NCBI GenBank assembly: GCA_015680905.1
Contig: CM027378.1
Coordinates: 37,359,001-37,423,000 of the forward strand
Direction of reading: 5' to 3'
DNA: 64,000 bases
Source: Coptis chinensis
Lineage: Eukaryota > Streptophyta > Magnoliopsida > Ranunculales > Ranunculaceae
The position numbers and the translations under genes were made by a program. Within the stretch, counting starts at the first letter, position 1. Each line of letters opens with the position of its first letter. The notes beneath the pieces are model-generated. The model did not search any database. It worked only from the letters and a program-made list of their open reading frames with translations, and was not told the DNA's origin. This document shows, piece by piece, positions 10,895 to 21,162 of this stretch.

Positions 10895-13800
10895 TGTAAC
10901 GCCCGTATTTAAAATACGTATTTATTTATTTATTAAATTATTTATTTAAAAATCGGTTGGATTGGATTTGGATATGTGGGCCTGGTTTCTGGGCCCGAGT
11001 CTGTGTTGGGCTTGGGTTTCAAACCCAAGTATATAATCACATTGTTCTAGAGAATAGGGTTCTTGGAGAATAAAAAAAATAATAAAAATGGAGGCAGAGC
11101 TAGAAACTCGTTTGCTAGAGCGTGGAGCGCGATGACTCGGACTCGGAGGAATTTCATCGAGCTGTTCATTATTGTGAGTAGTTTAGTTTTCTTTTTTTTC
11201 CTTTCACGTGTATAGCCTATACAGTCTATACTGAGATAACAGTTTTACGGGGGTACAATGTTTCTGTTATTTTCCCTGTTTTTCCTCGTCCGGGATTCTT
11301 CTGCTTTGTATTGGTAAAACCGGTTATAGTCTTAGACTGTTGGAACTCGGAAGAGTTCGGTAATGGTGGCGCAAGGAACAGAGAAATAGTCTCTTTATCC
11401 GGTCGAACCGCGGATACTCACGGTGGTGTGTTTTTTGTTATTTGAACTTTGGTGTTGGTTATGTGTTGATTGGTGTCGGGGCTGCTGGAAGACTCGGAGA
11501 AGTCGTTAATGGAGGCGAGCCCCATTAGAAATCTGTCCTACATGTTTATTATGAACTAGTATGTGTTGTGTTGGGTATATACGATTGAAACTGTTAAACT
11601 TTGATTGGGATGGGTTGTTTGAAATCGGTGATTTACTGTTGGGATGGATAGGGCGGTCGAAGCTTGGAATCCGGCATCAATGGCGGTCGGATCCAAGGTT
11701 GATACTGCTATACTGGTGGTGTGGATTTGTGTAGTTTGAACTGTGATTTTGTATGGTGGGTTGGTCTATTGTTGGTTGTGGATGTTTGGGTGAGTGGGGG
11801 CTTGACAGTAGGGCGGATTGAAGCTTCGAATCCGGCGTTAATGGCGGTGCGATTTTAGATCTCGTTTTGAGGAAGATGGGAGATCAAATGATTTGGGGAT
11901 TTTCTTTTTAGTAAAGTTATAAGGTTTTCGATTTGGATCAAAATCGTGGGGTTGAAAGGGGAGGACGATTGGAACTGGCGGTGGCCAAATCGGTGGCTAC
12001 TGGTGGAGGGAGAAGAAGCACTGTTGATCAGTTTGGGCTTGGGCCTGGGTCGGTTTCAGTTCTTAGGCCTTAGCTTGTTTTGTTTGGGCCAGACCAATTT
12101 GGCTTAGTCTATGGGCCAGTTCATTTATTTTTGGGCCCGATTCTATTTTGGTTTTTGTTGGGCTAGTTTTGATTAAGTTGTGGGCCAGTTTTGTTTTAGT
12201 TTTTGGGCCGGTTTCAGTTCAATTTTTGGACCGAACCACTTAACTGTTTTGGGGCCAGTCCATAGGACTTAATATAGATCCCAATTGGGTCAGGTAGAAT
12301 AAATAAGTTGGTTTTAGACTTTCGGGTTCTAAGGTTTGGGCTTGGCCAGTTGGGTCCGAACCATTACCTTGGTCATGAGCCCGTGAGCCATGCACATTGC
12401 CCTTAGCCATGAACCATGGCTATGACCCTGAACCTGTCGAACATGGAAACGACAGTTTGACTTTGACAATGACGTGTTGACTTTGACCGTTGACTGTTGA
12501 CTTTGACCTTTGACCGTTGACTCTAGAATGTTGTTTTTCCAATTTTTTTTCACATATTTAAGAATATGGACAAATATAGTAATAAAATATTGTCGGAGAT
12601 TATATAACATTGTTTGTCATTATCTAATTAAGATTTGACGTGAATAGTGTGTAAAACATATATATATTGTGCTTTGATTGTGGACTGTGGACTGTTTAAT
12701 GGTGTTACATTTTATGTTGTAAATTGTATGGACAAATCAAATGCTAAAATGCTGTGGAAGCTTGTATAAATTTGGTTGTCATTATCTAATTAAGATTTGA
12801 CGTTGATATTGTGACCTTATGTAATATGTTGGAATATATATATTAAATGCAATATCTTTGATAACTTTATATAAACGCTCCATTATTATATATGTGAGAT
12901 GCTACTATGAAGTAGTATAGTATTGGTGAATATTTGCCCACGGGATTGTGGCTTAGTGCAATAATATATTGGCACGTGAAAGAATGAGAATGGTTATGAG
13001 ATATATTAAGATAGTTCTAAATATTGTGGCATAGTGCAATAAGGTATTTGACCTGCACGTGATATAGTGGAATTATTATGAGTCATAAATAGATGACACC
13101 TGAATAAATTACATAACGAAAATCCTAGAACCTAGCTATCACAACTCATGTGATTTGCCCTGTGTGGGCGTGTGTAATTTGATTGGCCCTTCTGGCGTTT
13201 CAGTGAATCTGAATGGCCTACGGGTGTAAGTAATTTGATTGGCCCTTCTGGCGTTTCAGTGAATCTGAATGGCCTTCAGGCGTAATTAATTTGATTGGCC
13301 CTTCTGGCGTTTCAGTGAATTTGAATGGCCTTCGGGCGTAAGTAATGTGATTGGCCCTTCTGGCGTTTCAGTAAAGCTGAATGGCCCTTCTGGCGTAGCC
13401 GAATAATAGCTTGATTATTCCGTTCGCAAATATTGGAACGAGACACGCGATATTTTATGCCGAATAGTGGCAGTACTTATATAATGGCTTCCGTGTAAGG
13501 GTTACCTGGTGTGTGGCATCCCGCTCAGGGTAGTTACGCACGGAGTGGTACATTAGGTAAGGGGAGGCATGTGCATGTACATGTTCAGCATTGGGTAGCG
13601 ATTGTGGTAGCCAGGGAAACTAGGTAAGACATATATACGACGTGAATTTTAGGGACACACAAAGAAAGCCTTAATTAATCTAATTATGGTAATATGTTGG
13701 TTAATGATATATCTTTAGATAGATGATTGTATATGCTTGGCTGGTTATAGTTTAGTTAGAACCTAAGGCGCCTCGATGGAGGAACTACATGCCTTATTTA

Positions 13801-14388
13801 TTATGAGAATAGTTGTTGTGTGGTTAGTGGGAAGTTAAGGCGCCTCAGTGGAGGAACTACCGCCTTAATTATTGTTCTTAAGGATGTTGTATTAGTTGTT
13901 GGGAGTTAAAGGTTTCGGTGGAGGAACTAAAGCGCTTTATGGATGGTGTATGTATATATATAAGTATATGTTGTATTTTAGAGCTACTCACACCAAAGAT
14001 TTTTATAATGTCAACCCGATTTGCATGTTTGTTTATCGGGTGTGTTCATTAAATGAACACAGTTGATAAGTCTTGACAGGTTTAGTGTTGAAGAAGAAGA
14101 TTGGTTCTTCGCCTTGGATTTCGTAAGCGTTGCATCTCGGGATATGTTTTGTTTTCCTTTGAGGTGATATAGATTTTCAGTTGGGATAAGGTTATTTGCA
14201 TTTTCATTTGTTAATTTATGTAATGAAGAGGACTTTTGTTAATTTGAAATTTTTATTGGTTTTTAATTATCCGCATATTTAAACTGTTTATGGGTTTTTG
14301 GGAGTGGAGAGTGCGTCACACCTCGGAGATCGAAGAGTCGGGAAGAAATCATGTTTTTCCGAATTCTGTCGAAATTCGGGGTGTGATA
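10895..14388 (+). mobile_element. 3.5-kb solo-LTR-like insertion with 5-bp target duplication ATAAC
   Basis: The insertion starts TGTAACGCCCGTATTTAAAA and ends TTCGGGGTGTGATA. It is flanked on both sides by ATAAC (10890-10894 and 14389-14393), as expected for LTR-retrotransposon integration. No protein domain was recognised inside its 3494 bp. The TGTAACGCCC start resembles the long LTRs of Tekay/Del-type chromoviruses, so a solo LTR is the simplest reading. A non-autonomous element is possible. The 3' end is TA rather than the canonical CA. Confidence 0.75.
13175..13398 (+). repeat. Tandem repeat, 56 bp x 4
   Basis: Four copies of a 56-bp unit beginning TAATTTGATTGGCCCTTCTG start at 13175, 13231, 13287 and 13343. 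The first three differ at a few positions and the fourth is more diverged at its end, where the GGCCCTTCTGGCG core is repeated once more. The array lies inside the solo-LTR-like insertion. Confidence 0.9.
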
Positions 14389-14393
14389 ATAAC

Positions 14394-14622
14394 TCTCCTT
14401 CTTTGATGCTTCTTGACAGTCCTTCAATGCATCGTTTAATCGAACGCGAGCATCATGGTGACATGGTGTCCTCTTTCAGCTATCTCTGCCATCCAATTCT
14501 TATACAGTTCATATTCCTTCAGCAATTGGTACAGTTCTCTCTCAATTTATGGATGTGTTTAGCTCATCAACTAGGTTGCAATCGCAACGTTGTCATGATC
14601 ATCATATTCTACTATTGCCCGG
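14394..14622. other. Retrotransposon-derived segment between two LTR-type insertions
   Basis: This is the sequence resuming after the 3.5-kb insertion. No gene was recognised. It ends where a new LTR-type start (TGATAAGTGCTC) appears. Confidence 0.4.
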
Positions 14623-16127
14623 TGATAAGTGCTCAAAAAGTGCAATTTAACCCTCAATTATGCCTCTTGTTTAGCCATCTTAGTGGACTAATAATGTTTG
14701 TAAGTTATGTTTTATGATTTTATAGGTGAAAGAGAGAGTTTTGTGGAATATTAGATAAAAAGGGGTAAAACGGAGCAATTCGGAGCATTAAGGATCACAT
14801 AGGAAGCTCGTGGACAATCATGGGGAAGGCCAAGGAATTAAAGCTATTAAAGATGCAACTTAGACCTATTTTAAAGCCTATTTGGAATCCCACGGCAAAA
14901 GGATTTGTTGCTTAGACCAAAGCCCTCAAAAGAGGATAGAAGGATAGAGCAAAAGAGGGAAAATAGACTTCCGCGTCTGGGACGCATGGATCGCGCGTCC
15001 AGACACATTGCTCGCATCTGAGACGCATGGATCATGTGTCCAGACACATGAAACGACATTGTAGCCAATTCCTTCTCAGTTTTGGAGACGAAGTTGGACT
15101 CTGAAAGAAGTTGATTTGTATTAGGAAACAAATGGCAGTTTGGAATGCTTCTAGAACTCATTGTAACCCCTATAAATAAAGGACCTAAGTGCCTCATGTA
15201 ATTTGCCAATTCACTTATATTCTTGTCTCCAGAACTTGAGGCAGAGAGAGATTAATAATAAAATATTCAGTTTTAACTAGTGGAGTCTTAATAAATTAGT
15301 CTTTCAAGTCTTATGTTCTTCGACTTTTCTTCCTCTCGTTCTTCGTGTTCTTCCTTCTTTATGGAAGGCTAATCTTCTCCTTCAAGGGAGGAGATAAAGC
15401 CGGTGCTTAAGGTTTAATGATTCTTCTGGTTCATGGTGTTCTTCAATCAGGTTAGTTCTTTATGTTTTTAGTTATTAGTTCCATTGCCCAGACTAGGGGA
15501 TGGAAGTATAGATTAAGGTTTTTATTTATTGCAATCGAATATCATGCTAGTTTAGGGTTTTATTTATTGCAATTGAATATTTGCTAGTGACATGCTTTTA
15601 TTTATTACAATTGAATATAATGCTAGAATAAGGTTTTATTTATTGTAATTGAATATTATACTATTATTCTCTACTTTTCTTCTAGTTGTGTAGTATTTTA
15701 GAGTAATGGAAGTATTCCTTGTGTTTACCTTAGATGGTGATTCATTTAATAGCTGTCCAAGCTCACATAAAAGGAAAGAAGATACTAGTAACATGAACAT
15801 AGGAACAACCTTAAGTATAATTAATTATTAACGATGTTTCATCCAAGAGGGCATCGGCAATCGCTCGATTGCCTAATTGTAGTCTACTTGTGAGAACAAC
15901 CATAAAGCATAAGGTAATTGAATTAAAAGTATTGGTGGATTATAATATCTTGAATTCCCTCTTCTATAAATTCTCAATAGTTTAGTTAGTTTAGTTTAGT
16001 TTAGCATTAGAATCTAAAATCTCTACAATCATAGTTTTTAATCCCTCAAACCACCTTTCCAGTCCTGTCCTTCATATAAACATGCACTTAAAAGTGGAAT
16101 GATACCCTACTCATCCTTTACTTATCG
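14623..16127 (+). repeat. Athila/Tat-type LTR, probably solo
   Basis: It starts TGATAAGTGCTCAAAAAGTG, a form common to Athila/Tat LTRs. It carries a TATA box (CCCTATAAATAAAGG near 15168) and probably ends near ACTTATCG, which mirrors the TGATAAGT start apart from the last base. Short imperfect repeats of AGGGTTTTATTTATTGCAAT occur at 15540-15650. No PBS or target duplication was found, so the exact end and its solo status are inferred. Confidence 0.55.
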
Positions 16128-16142
16128 AGGGATAATTAGGTT

Positions 16143-16928
16143 TTGATACACTTCTATTTTGTTCAACGACCATCATCTATCTACATCATCCATATACCAT
16201 CTCACACACAAAAAGAGCGCGTGTCACCCGGTTCCATTCCTGTTAATGTGCGGCCTTATCGCTATCCACACTTTCAAAAGTCTAAGATTGAACACGCTAT
16301 TAACGAACTACTTGTTGCTGGTGTTATTCACCCTAGTTGTAGTCCATATTCATCTCCTGTTTTATTGGTTCGAAAAAAAGATGGATCGTGGTGCATGTGT
16401 ATTGATTATCGTGCCCTTAATCTACAAACGATTAAAGACAAATTTCCAATTCCCATGGTTGATGAGTTACTTGATGAATTGCATGGTGCTAAATATTTTA
16501 CTAAATTGGATCTTCGTTTTGGATTTTGGCAAATTCTTGTACATGGACCTGATATTCCTAAAACGGCGTTAACATTTCGCACTCATGATGGTCACTATGA
16601 ATTTCTCGTTATGTCTTTTGGCCTCTCCAATGCATCGGCTACGTTCCAGAGTTTGATGAATGATATTTTTCATCCCTTCTTGCACAAATTTGCCCTTGTT
16701 TTCTTTGACAACATTCTAGTTTACAGTTCTTCCCTATCTGATCATATTCAACATATTTATGTTGTTCTTGGTATCCTGCGGAGCCACAAGTTATTGTCAA
16801 GGAATTCAAGTGTTCTTTTGGTCAACCTTCAGTTGCTTATCTGGGCCATATTATTTCTGCTAAAGGTGTTGCCGTCGACAATGATAAGATTCAAAGTGTT
16901 GCTGATTGGCATTTACCTTCTTCTTTGA
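16143..16928 (+). pseudogene. Chromovirus reverse transcriptase domain
   Basis: Visible motifs in order are PVNVRPYRYPHFQK, GVIHPSCSPYSSPVLLVRKK, RALN, IPMVDELLDELHGAKYFTKL, FGFWQI, FLVMSFGLSNASATFQSLMN and VFFDNILVYSSS. They match the fingers, palm and catalytic regions of Ty3/gypsy reverse transcriptase. The catalytic pair normally reads Asp-Asp, but here the second is Asn (codon AAC at 16709-16711), so the enzyme would be inactive even without the frameshift near 16800. The upstream protease is absent. Confidence 0.9.
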
Positions 16929-17014
16929 AGGCTTTGCGTGGGTTTTTAGGCTTAACAGGTTACTATCGAAAATTTGTCAAAGACTATGGGACACTTGCTA
17001 AACCACTTACCTAA

Positions 17015-17338
17015 ATGCTCAAGAAAGACTCTTCTGTATGGACTCACGAAGCCACTGAGGCTTTTACTTTTCTCAAAGCCTCTTTGACATCCACCCCCAT
17101 GCTTGCTTTGCCCAATTTTTCCAATGAGTTGTATATTGAATTTGATGCTTCAGGTAGGGGTTTAGGAGTTGTTCTCATGCAGGTTGGTCATCCTCTAGCC
17201 TATTTCAGTTGGCCACTTTCTGGTAAAAATCTCAATCTTTCAGTTTATGACAAAGAGATGCTCGCCATTGTATCCGCAGTTCAGCACTGGTGCCCTTACT
17301 TGCTAGGACAACACTTCAAAATCTTTACTGATCATTGA
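17015..17338 (+). pseudogene. Chromovirus RNase H domain
   Basis: A separate 107-codon frame, after a stop in the linker (FRGFLGLTGYYRKFV-like sequence before it at 16930-16990), carries LYIEFDASGRGLGVVLMQ, then LAYFSWPLSGKNLN, then YDKEMLAIVSAVQHW and IFTDH. These are the RNase H motifs of Ty3/gypsy polyproteins. The frame ends in a TGA directly after the conserved TDH. Confidence 0.85.
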
Positions 17339-17436
17339 AGTCTCAAATATTTTCTTGAATCTAAACTCATAGGCTATGATTATGAGATAATCTATCACAA
17401 GGGTCAGAAAACAAGGTTGTTGATGCCTTTTCTCGA

Positions 17437-18180
17437 TTGCATGAACATGGCAGTCTCTCTATTATTTCTTCTCCAGTTTTTACCGGCATTGATGATATTG
17501 TTCATGAGTGTCATAACCACCCTTCTCTCCATGCCATTATCAAATGTCTTCAACATTCTCCTACTCTAGACAAGTATTGCACTTATACCAATGGTGTTCT
17601 TCGCTATAAAGGATGGATTGTTGTTGTACCTAATTCCCTTCAGTGTTCTAAACTTTTACAATAATTTCATGCTACTCTAACTGGAGGTCATTCTGGATTT
17701 TTGCGTACTTACAACGACTTCATCATAATTTTTATTGGTCGAGTATGAAAAATGCACTCAAGGATTTTATTACACATTGTGATGTATGTCAACGTAATAA
17801 AGCTGAAGCGATTGCTCCTCTAGGTCTTCTTCAGCCACTACCCATTCCCGATGATGTTTGGTTGGACTTGTCTATGGACTTTATTGATGGACTGCCCAAT
17901 TCTCAACGTAAAACTTTGATTTTGGTTGTGGTGGATCGTTTATTCAAATATGCTCATTTCAGCGCTATTTCTCATCCTTATACTACTGCCACTGTTGCTG
18001 AAGTTTTTGTGCGTGAGATTGTCAAATTGCACGAGATGCCTCGTTCTATGGTGAGTGACATAGACCCAATTTTCATTAGCAATTTCTGGGAAGCCTTTTT
18101 CACCATGTAAGGCACTCAACTCTGCCGTAGTTCGGCTTATCACCCTCAGACAGGTGGCCAAATTAAACCAAAGTTACCAA
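17437..18180 (+). pseudogene. Chromovirus integrase, fragmented
   Basis: One frame (17437-17664) covers the linker and start of the zinc-binding region. Another (17745-18110) encodes CDVCQRNKAE, then WLDLSMDFIDGLP with the first catalytic Asp, VVDRLFKYAHF and MVSDIDPIF with the second. The usual third catalytic region is degraded: after a TAA at about 18108 the sequence reads SAYHPQTGGQIKPK, without the expected Glu. Confidence 0.85.
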
Positions 18181-18295
18181 TCGCACTCTTGAATGTTATC
18201 TGCATTGCTTTGTAGGAGACCAACCTTCTACTTGGACACATTGCTTACCATGGACTGAATGGTGGTATAACACTTCTTATCAGTCCGCTATAAGG

Positions 18296-18910
18296 ATGAC
18301 TCCTTTTCAAGCTGTTAATAGTTGTCCCCCGCCTCCAGTGTCTGCATATCTTCCTAATACCACAACTGTCCATGTTGTTGATATCGCATTACGTGATCGT
18401 GATCATACTTTAAAAATTATTCTAAAAGATCATTTGCAAAAGTCTAAAAGTCGAATCAAGTTTTATGCTGATTCGAAACGCACCGAGCGTTCCTTCGGGG
18501 TTGGTGATTGGGTTTTTCTCCGATTGCAACCTTACCGTTAGGTTACAGCAGCTTCTCAAACATTTTTGAAGCTTTCACCAAGGTTTTATAATCCTTTTAG
18601 AATTCTTGAACGCATTGGTCTTGTTGCGTACAAGTTGGATCTTCCATCTGGTTGTCAAATCCATCCAGTCTTCCATGTCTCATCCTTAAAGATTAAGTTA
18701 GGCATTCATATCACACCAGATTCACATCTTCCACCACTTGATGATTCTACCACTTGGGTACCTAACAGACTATTAGACCGTGGCCTATTCCAGAAGAATA
18801 ATCGTGTTATTACTCACCTACTCATTCAATGGAAGGGTCACTCCGAAGAGGAGGCTACATGGGAGGAGTATACTAAATTCCGTGCTCGTTTTCCAAATTT
18901 TCTAGCTTAA
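18296..18910 (+). pseudogene. Chromovirus integrase C-terminus and chromodomain
   Basis: Two frames separated by a stop at about 18541 cover the GPY/F-type segment (KLSPRFYNPFRILERIG, then YKLDLPSGCQIHPVFHVS) and a chromodomain (THLLIQWKGHSEEEATWEEY). Chromodomains direct integration to marked chromatin in this lineage. The stop at 18910 is the natural end of the polyprotein; a polypurine tract follows within 20 bp. Confidence 0.88.
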
Positions 18911-18939
18911 GGACAAGCTGTGTTTGAAGGGCGAGGGAA

Positions 18940-19177
18940 TGTTAGGAAACATATACTAAGTAGTACTTTAGTTAGTAATAGTCTTCTATTTTTATCAGAC
19001 TTTGTTAATTTAGTTGCTTATAAAAGGCTAAGATGTAATTCTATTTTGGTATCAATCAATTTTAATAAGAAAGTTTAGGTGGTTTGGTCTCCAATCAAAG
19101 GATCAATTAGGTGGTTTATCTCCAATCAAAAGATTACTTAGGGTTTTTAAACAACTCAATCAAACTTAATCAAAACA
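18940..19177 (+). repeat. 3' LTR of the chromovirus (right end approximate)
   Basis: It begins TGTTAGGAAACATATACTAA after the tract GGGCGAGGGAA and contains the usual compact LTR content (TTGCTTATAAAAGGC at 19013). The right end near 19177 is an estimate based on a CA before an unrelated open frame; no 5' LTR is available for comparison. Confidence 0.5.
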
Positions 19178-19182
19178 CTAAA

Positions 19183-19612
19183 ATGGAAGACCACCCAAAC
19201 TTTTTAGAACATGAAGATGAACCACTTGTGGAACAAATGCATGAGGTACAACAACAAATTAGAGAAATGAGAGAAGATATGCAAACACAAATTAGATAAT
19301 TGATAGACGAAATGAGAGATAATGAAGAGGAGAGAGGAATGGAAGATGATCAAATGAGAGGAAATGTGGAAAGTGAAGAAGATGATGCGAATAGTCAGAC
19401 AATGGAGGCGCCAAGAAATCGTCGATGACCAAGACAACCAGTTAATAAGGTCAACCTACTACTACATTACTAAACAATTGAGGTCCTTTGGAGTACAATA
19501 CATCATTAAACAATTGTTTTTCATGTAGGATCCTTTATTGAGTTCCGAAAACCCTGGAAACTCGAATGGCATGGATGATGTTCAACTAGTTTCAAGTGAT
19601 ACAACATAAATA
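19183..19612 (+). other. Unidentified coiled-coil reading frame after the chromovirus LTR
   Basis: From ATG 19183 a frame encodes an acidic, glutamine-rich coiled-coil: MEDHPNFLEHEDEPLVEQ, then REMREDMQTQIR and a stop at 19297. Reading through the stop, similar sequence continues to about 19428. A GT...AG interval (about 19449 to 19530) could join it to a short frame ending QLVSSDTT and a TAA at 19609. It resembles the N-terminus of some retrotransposon gag proteins, but I cannot assign it. It could be the head of another element sharing the LTR. Confidence 0.3.
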
Positions 19613-19639
19613 TTTACTAAAGAAGACGTATGAAGTAAG

Positions 19640-20650
19640 TGATAAACACCCAAAATTATAGTTTAAACCACTTAATAGTATTCTACTTAGGCCAATTATG
19701 TTATTAATAATGTGAGTTTATCACTATTTACTTGCTTTCGTGCATTTCAGGCTTTAGAGATGAATAAGTGTTGAAATGATGTCAATTGTGCATGAAAAGA
19801 ATCTAAATTGATTGCTAGGTGAAAAATATAGATAAAGGGCAAGATTTATGAAGGAAAAGCCCTAAAAAAACCCAAGTCAAAAGAGTCAAGCGAAAGTCAA
19901 CCCGGATGGAAAAATATTGAAAAGTCAACAAAACTTAAAAAGTCATAACTTTCGTAGTTGTTTTACCTAGTGAACTAATTCCATCTTTACAGTAATGCAT
20001 TTCAGTTTTCCAAACATAAGTTTATGGAAAAACAGACAAGCAGGGTGACTTAGGCAGTTTCGAAAATTCTAAATTTTTTACAGGAGGATCTTTCCTAAGT
20101 CAGTAGTTTACAGTAAAAATTTGAGTATTTTTAGAATTGTTTTGACGACCTAAATAATTAATTATTTCCAGTGTGTTTTGTCATTTGTTAACACTTAAAT
20201 TTCTAGAACAACAAAAGGTAAGGAGGGTTTGTAGAATTTCAATTTCTCTATAATTTTTACAAGAGCACCTATGATTTGAGAGGAGGCTCCAGTAAATATT
20301 TGGCGATTTTTTGATCTGTTTTCATTAGTTAACCATTCGTTTGTTTGTATTATATACCGAAAATTGTTTAACAGACTTTGTAGTGCAGTAGAAGGACTAG
20401 CATAGCTCTGATTGTTCTGAAAATTTACAGATTACTTCCTAGACATCTCAACACACTATTATAAAAAAATTAGAATTTTTGGAGGGCAGACACCCACTTA
20501 TTTCACTGCACTTAAGGGCGCACGCCCTCGGCTTATTTTTTATCGTTCTGAATTTTTACAGGTCACGCGTAGTTACCTTCCAGGATCCGAAACAGTGATG
20601 GTATAGTGTTCCAATGCTTTTGAGGATGTTGTAATGCTTGAAGGCGCTAG
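19640..20650 (+). repeat. Athila-like LTR plus leader sequence, plus-strand copy
   Basis: It starts TGATAAACACCCAAAATTAT and, from about 20000 to 20500, closely follows (in opposite orientation) the leader of the minus-strand element at about 4250-4750. Shared landmarks include AAAAACAGACAAG, a GGAGnCTCCAGTAAA motif, GTTAACCATTCG and TAGCTCTGATT. LTR-like and leader-like sequences are closer together here than in the other copy, which points to an internal deletion. The right end is uncertain. Confidence 0.6.
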
Positions 20651-20969
20651 TAATTAGTTAGAGCATAATCTACAAGAGGAAGAAAATACAAAACAGTGTC
20701 CACATCTTAGAGACTTACAATATTGTGTTTCTTTACTTACATAGCAAATTGAAATTGAAAAAAATAAAAAATAAAAAAAATAAAAATGAAGAAGAAAAAG
20801 ACACGAAAGGAAGAAACAAGAAACCGGTTTCTTATTGTCCGGTTTCAGTGTGGGGAGGGTGTGGAGTCTATGTTGTGCCCAACATAATTACGGACACCAA
20901 ATTAGGCCGGGTTTGCCCAACACAATTTGGGGTCTCGTAACACTCCTCCACGTTTACTGGGTATTCGAG

Positions 20970-21086
20970 TGGGCCCATATGACTCGACCCAAAATCACTC
21001 AGAATTAGGGTATATCGAATAGGCCCATAGGTCTCGGCCCAAAATCAAACTTAGGGTTTCAGAACTTAAGCCGACTGACTATAAAA
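20970..21086 (+). promoter_or_regulatory. RPL21 promoter: three site II motifs, telo box, TATA box
   Basis: Upstream of the RPL21 ATG lie TGGGCC/GGCCCA motifs at 20970-20975, 21022-21027 and 21036-21041, a telo box (TTAGGGTTT, complement of AAACCCTAA) at 21051-21059 and TATAAAA at 21080-21086. Site II elements paired with a telo box are the established signature of plant ribosomal-protein and other growth-linked promoters; TCP factors bind site II. A CAGCAGCAG 5' leader follows. Confidence 0.75.
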
Positions 21087-21162
21087 GCAAAGTTGGACTA
21101 AACCATTTCATTCTTCCTTTCAAAAGCAGCAGCAGCAGAGAAAAGAAAGCCAAGGAACAAAA

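Larger units (their letters stand above)
16143..19177 (+). mobile_element. Decayed chromodomain Ty3/gypsy element (chromovirus, Reina-like), 5'-truncated
   Basis: From left to right on the plus strand: reverse transcriptase, RNase H, integrase, chromodomain, polypurine tract GGGCGAGGGAA and a short 3' LTR starting TGTTAGGAAACATATAC. Gag and protease are missing. The order and the C-terminal chromodomain are diagnostic of chromoviruses; the short LTR suggests the Reina branch. Frameshifts and stops break the polyprotein into at least six pieces. Confidence 0.85.

Noticed and set aside
13100-13400. Evenly spaced repeats that could suggest a CRISPR-like array
   Set aside because: The 56-bp units are contiguous without unique spacers, inside a plant LTR-type element.
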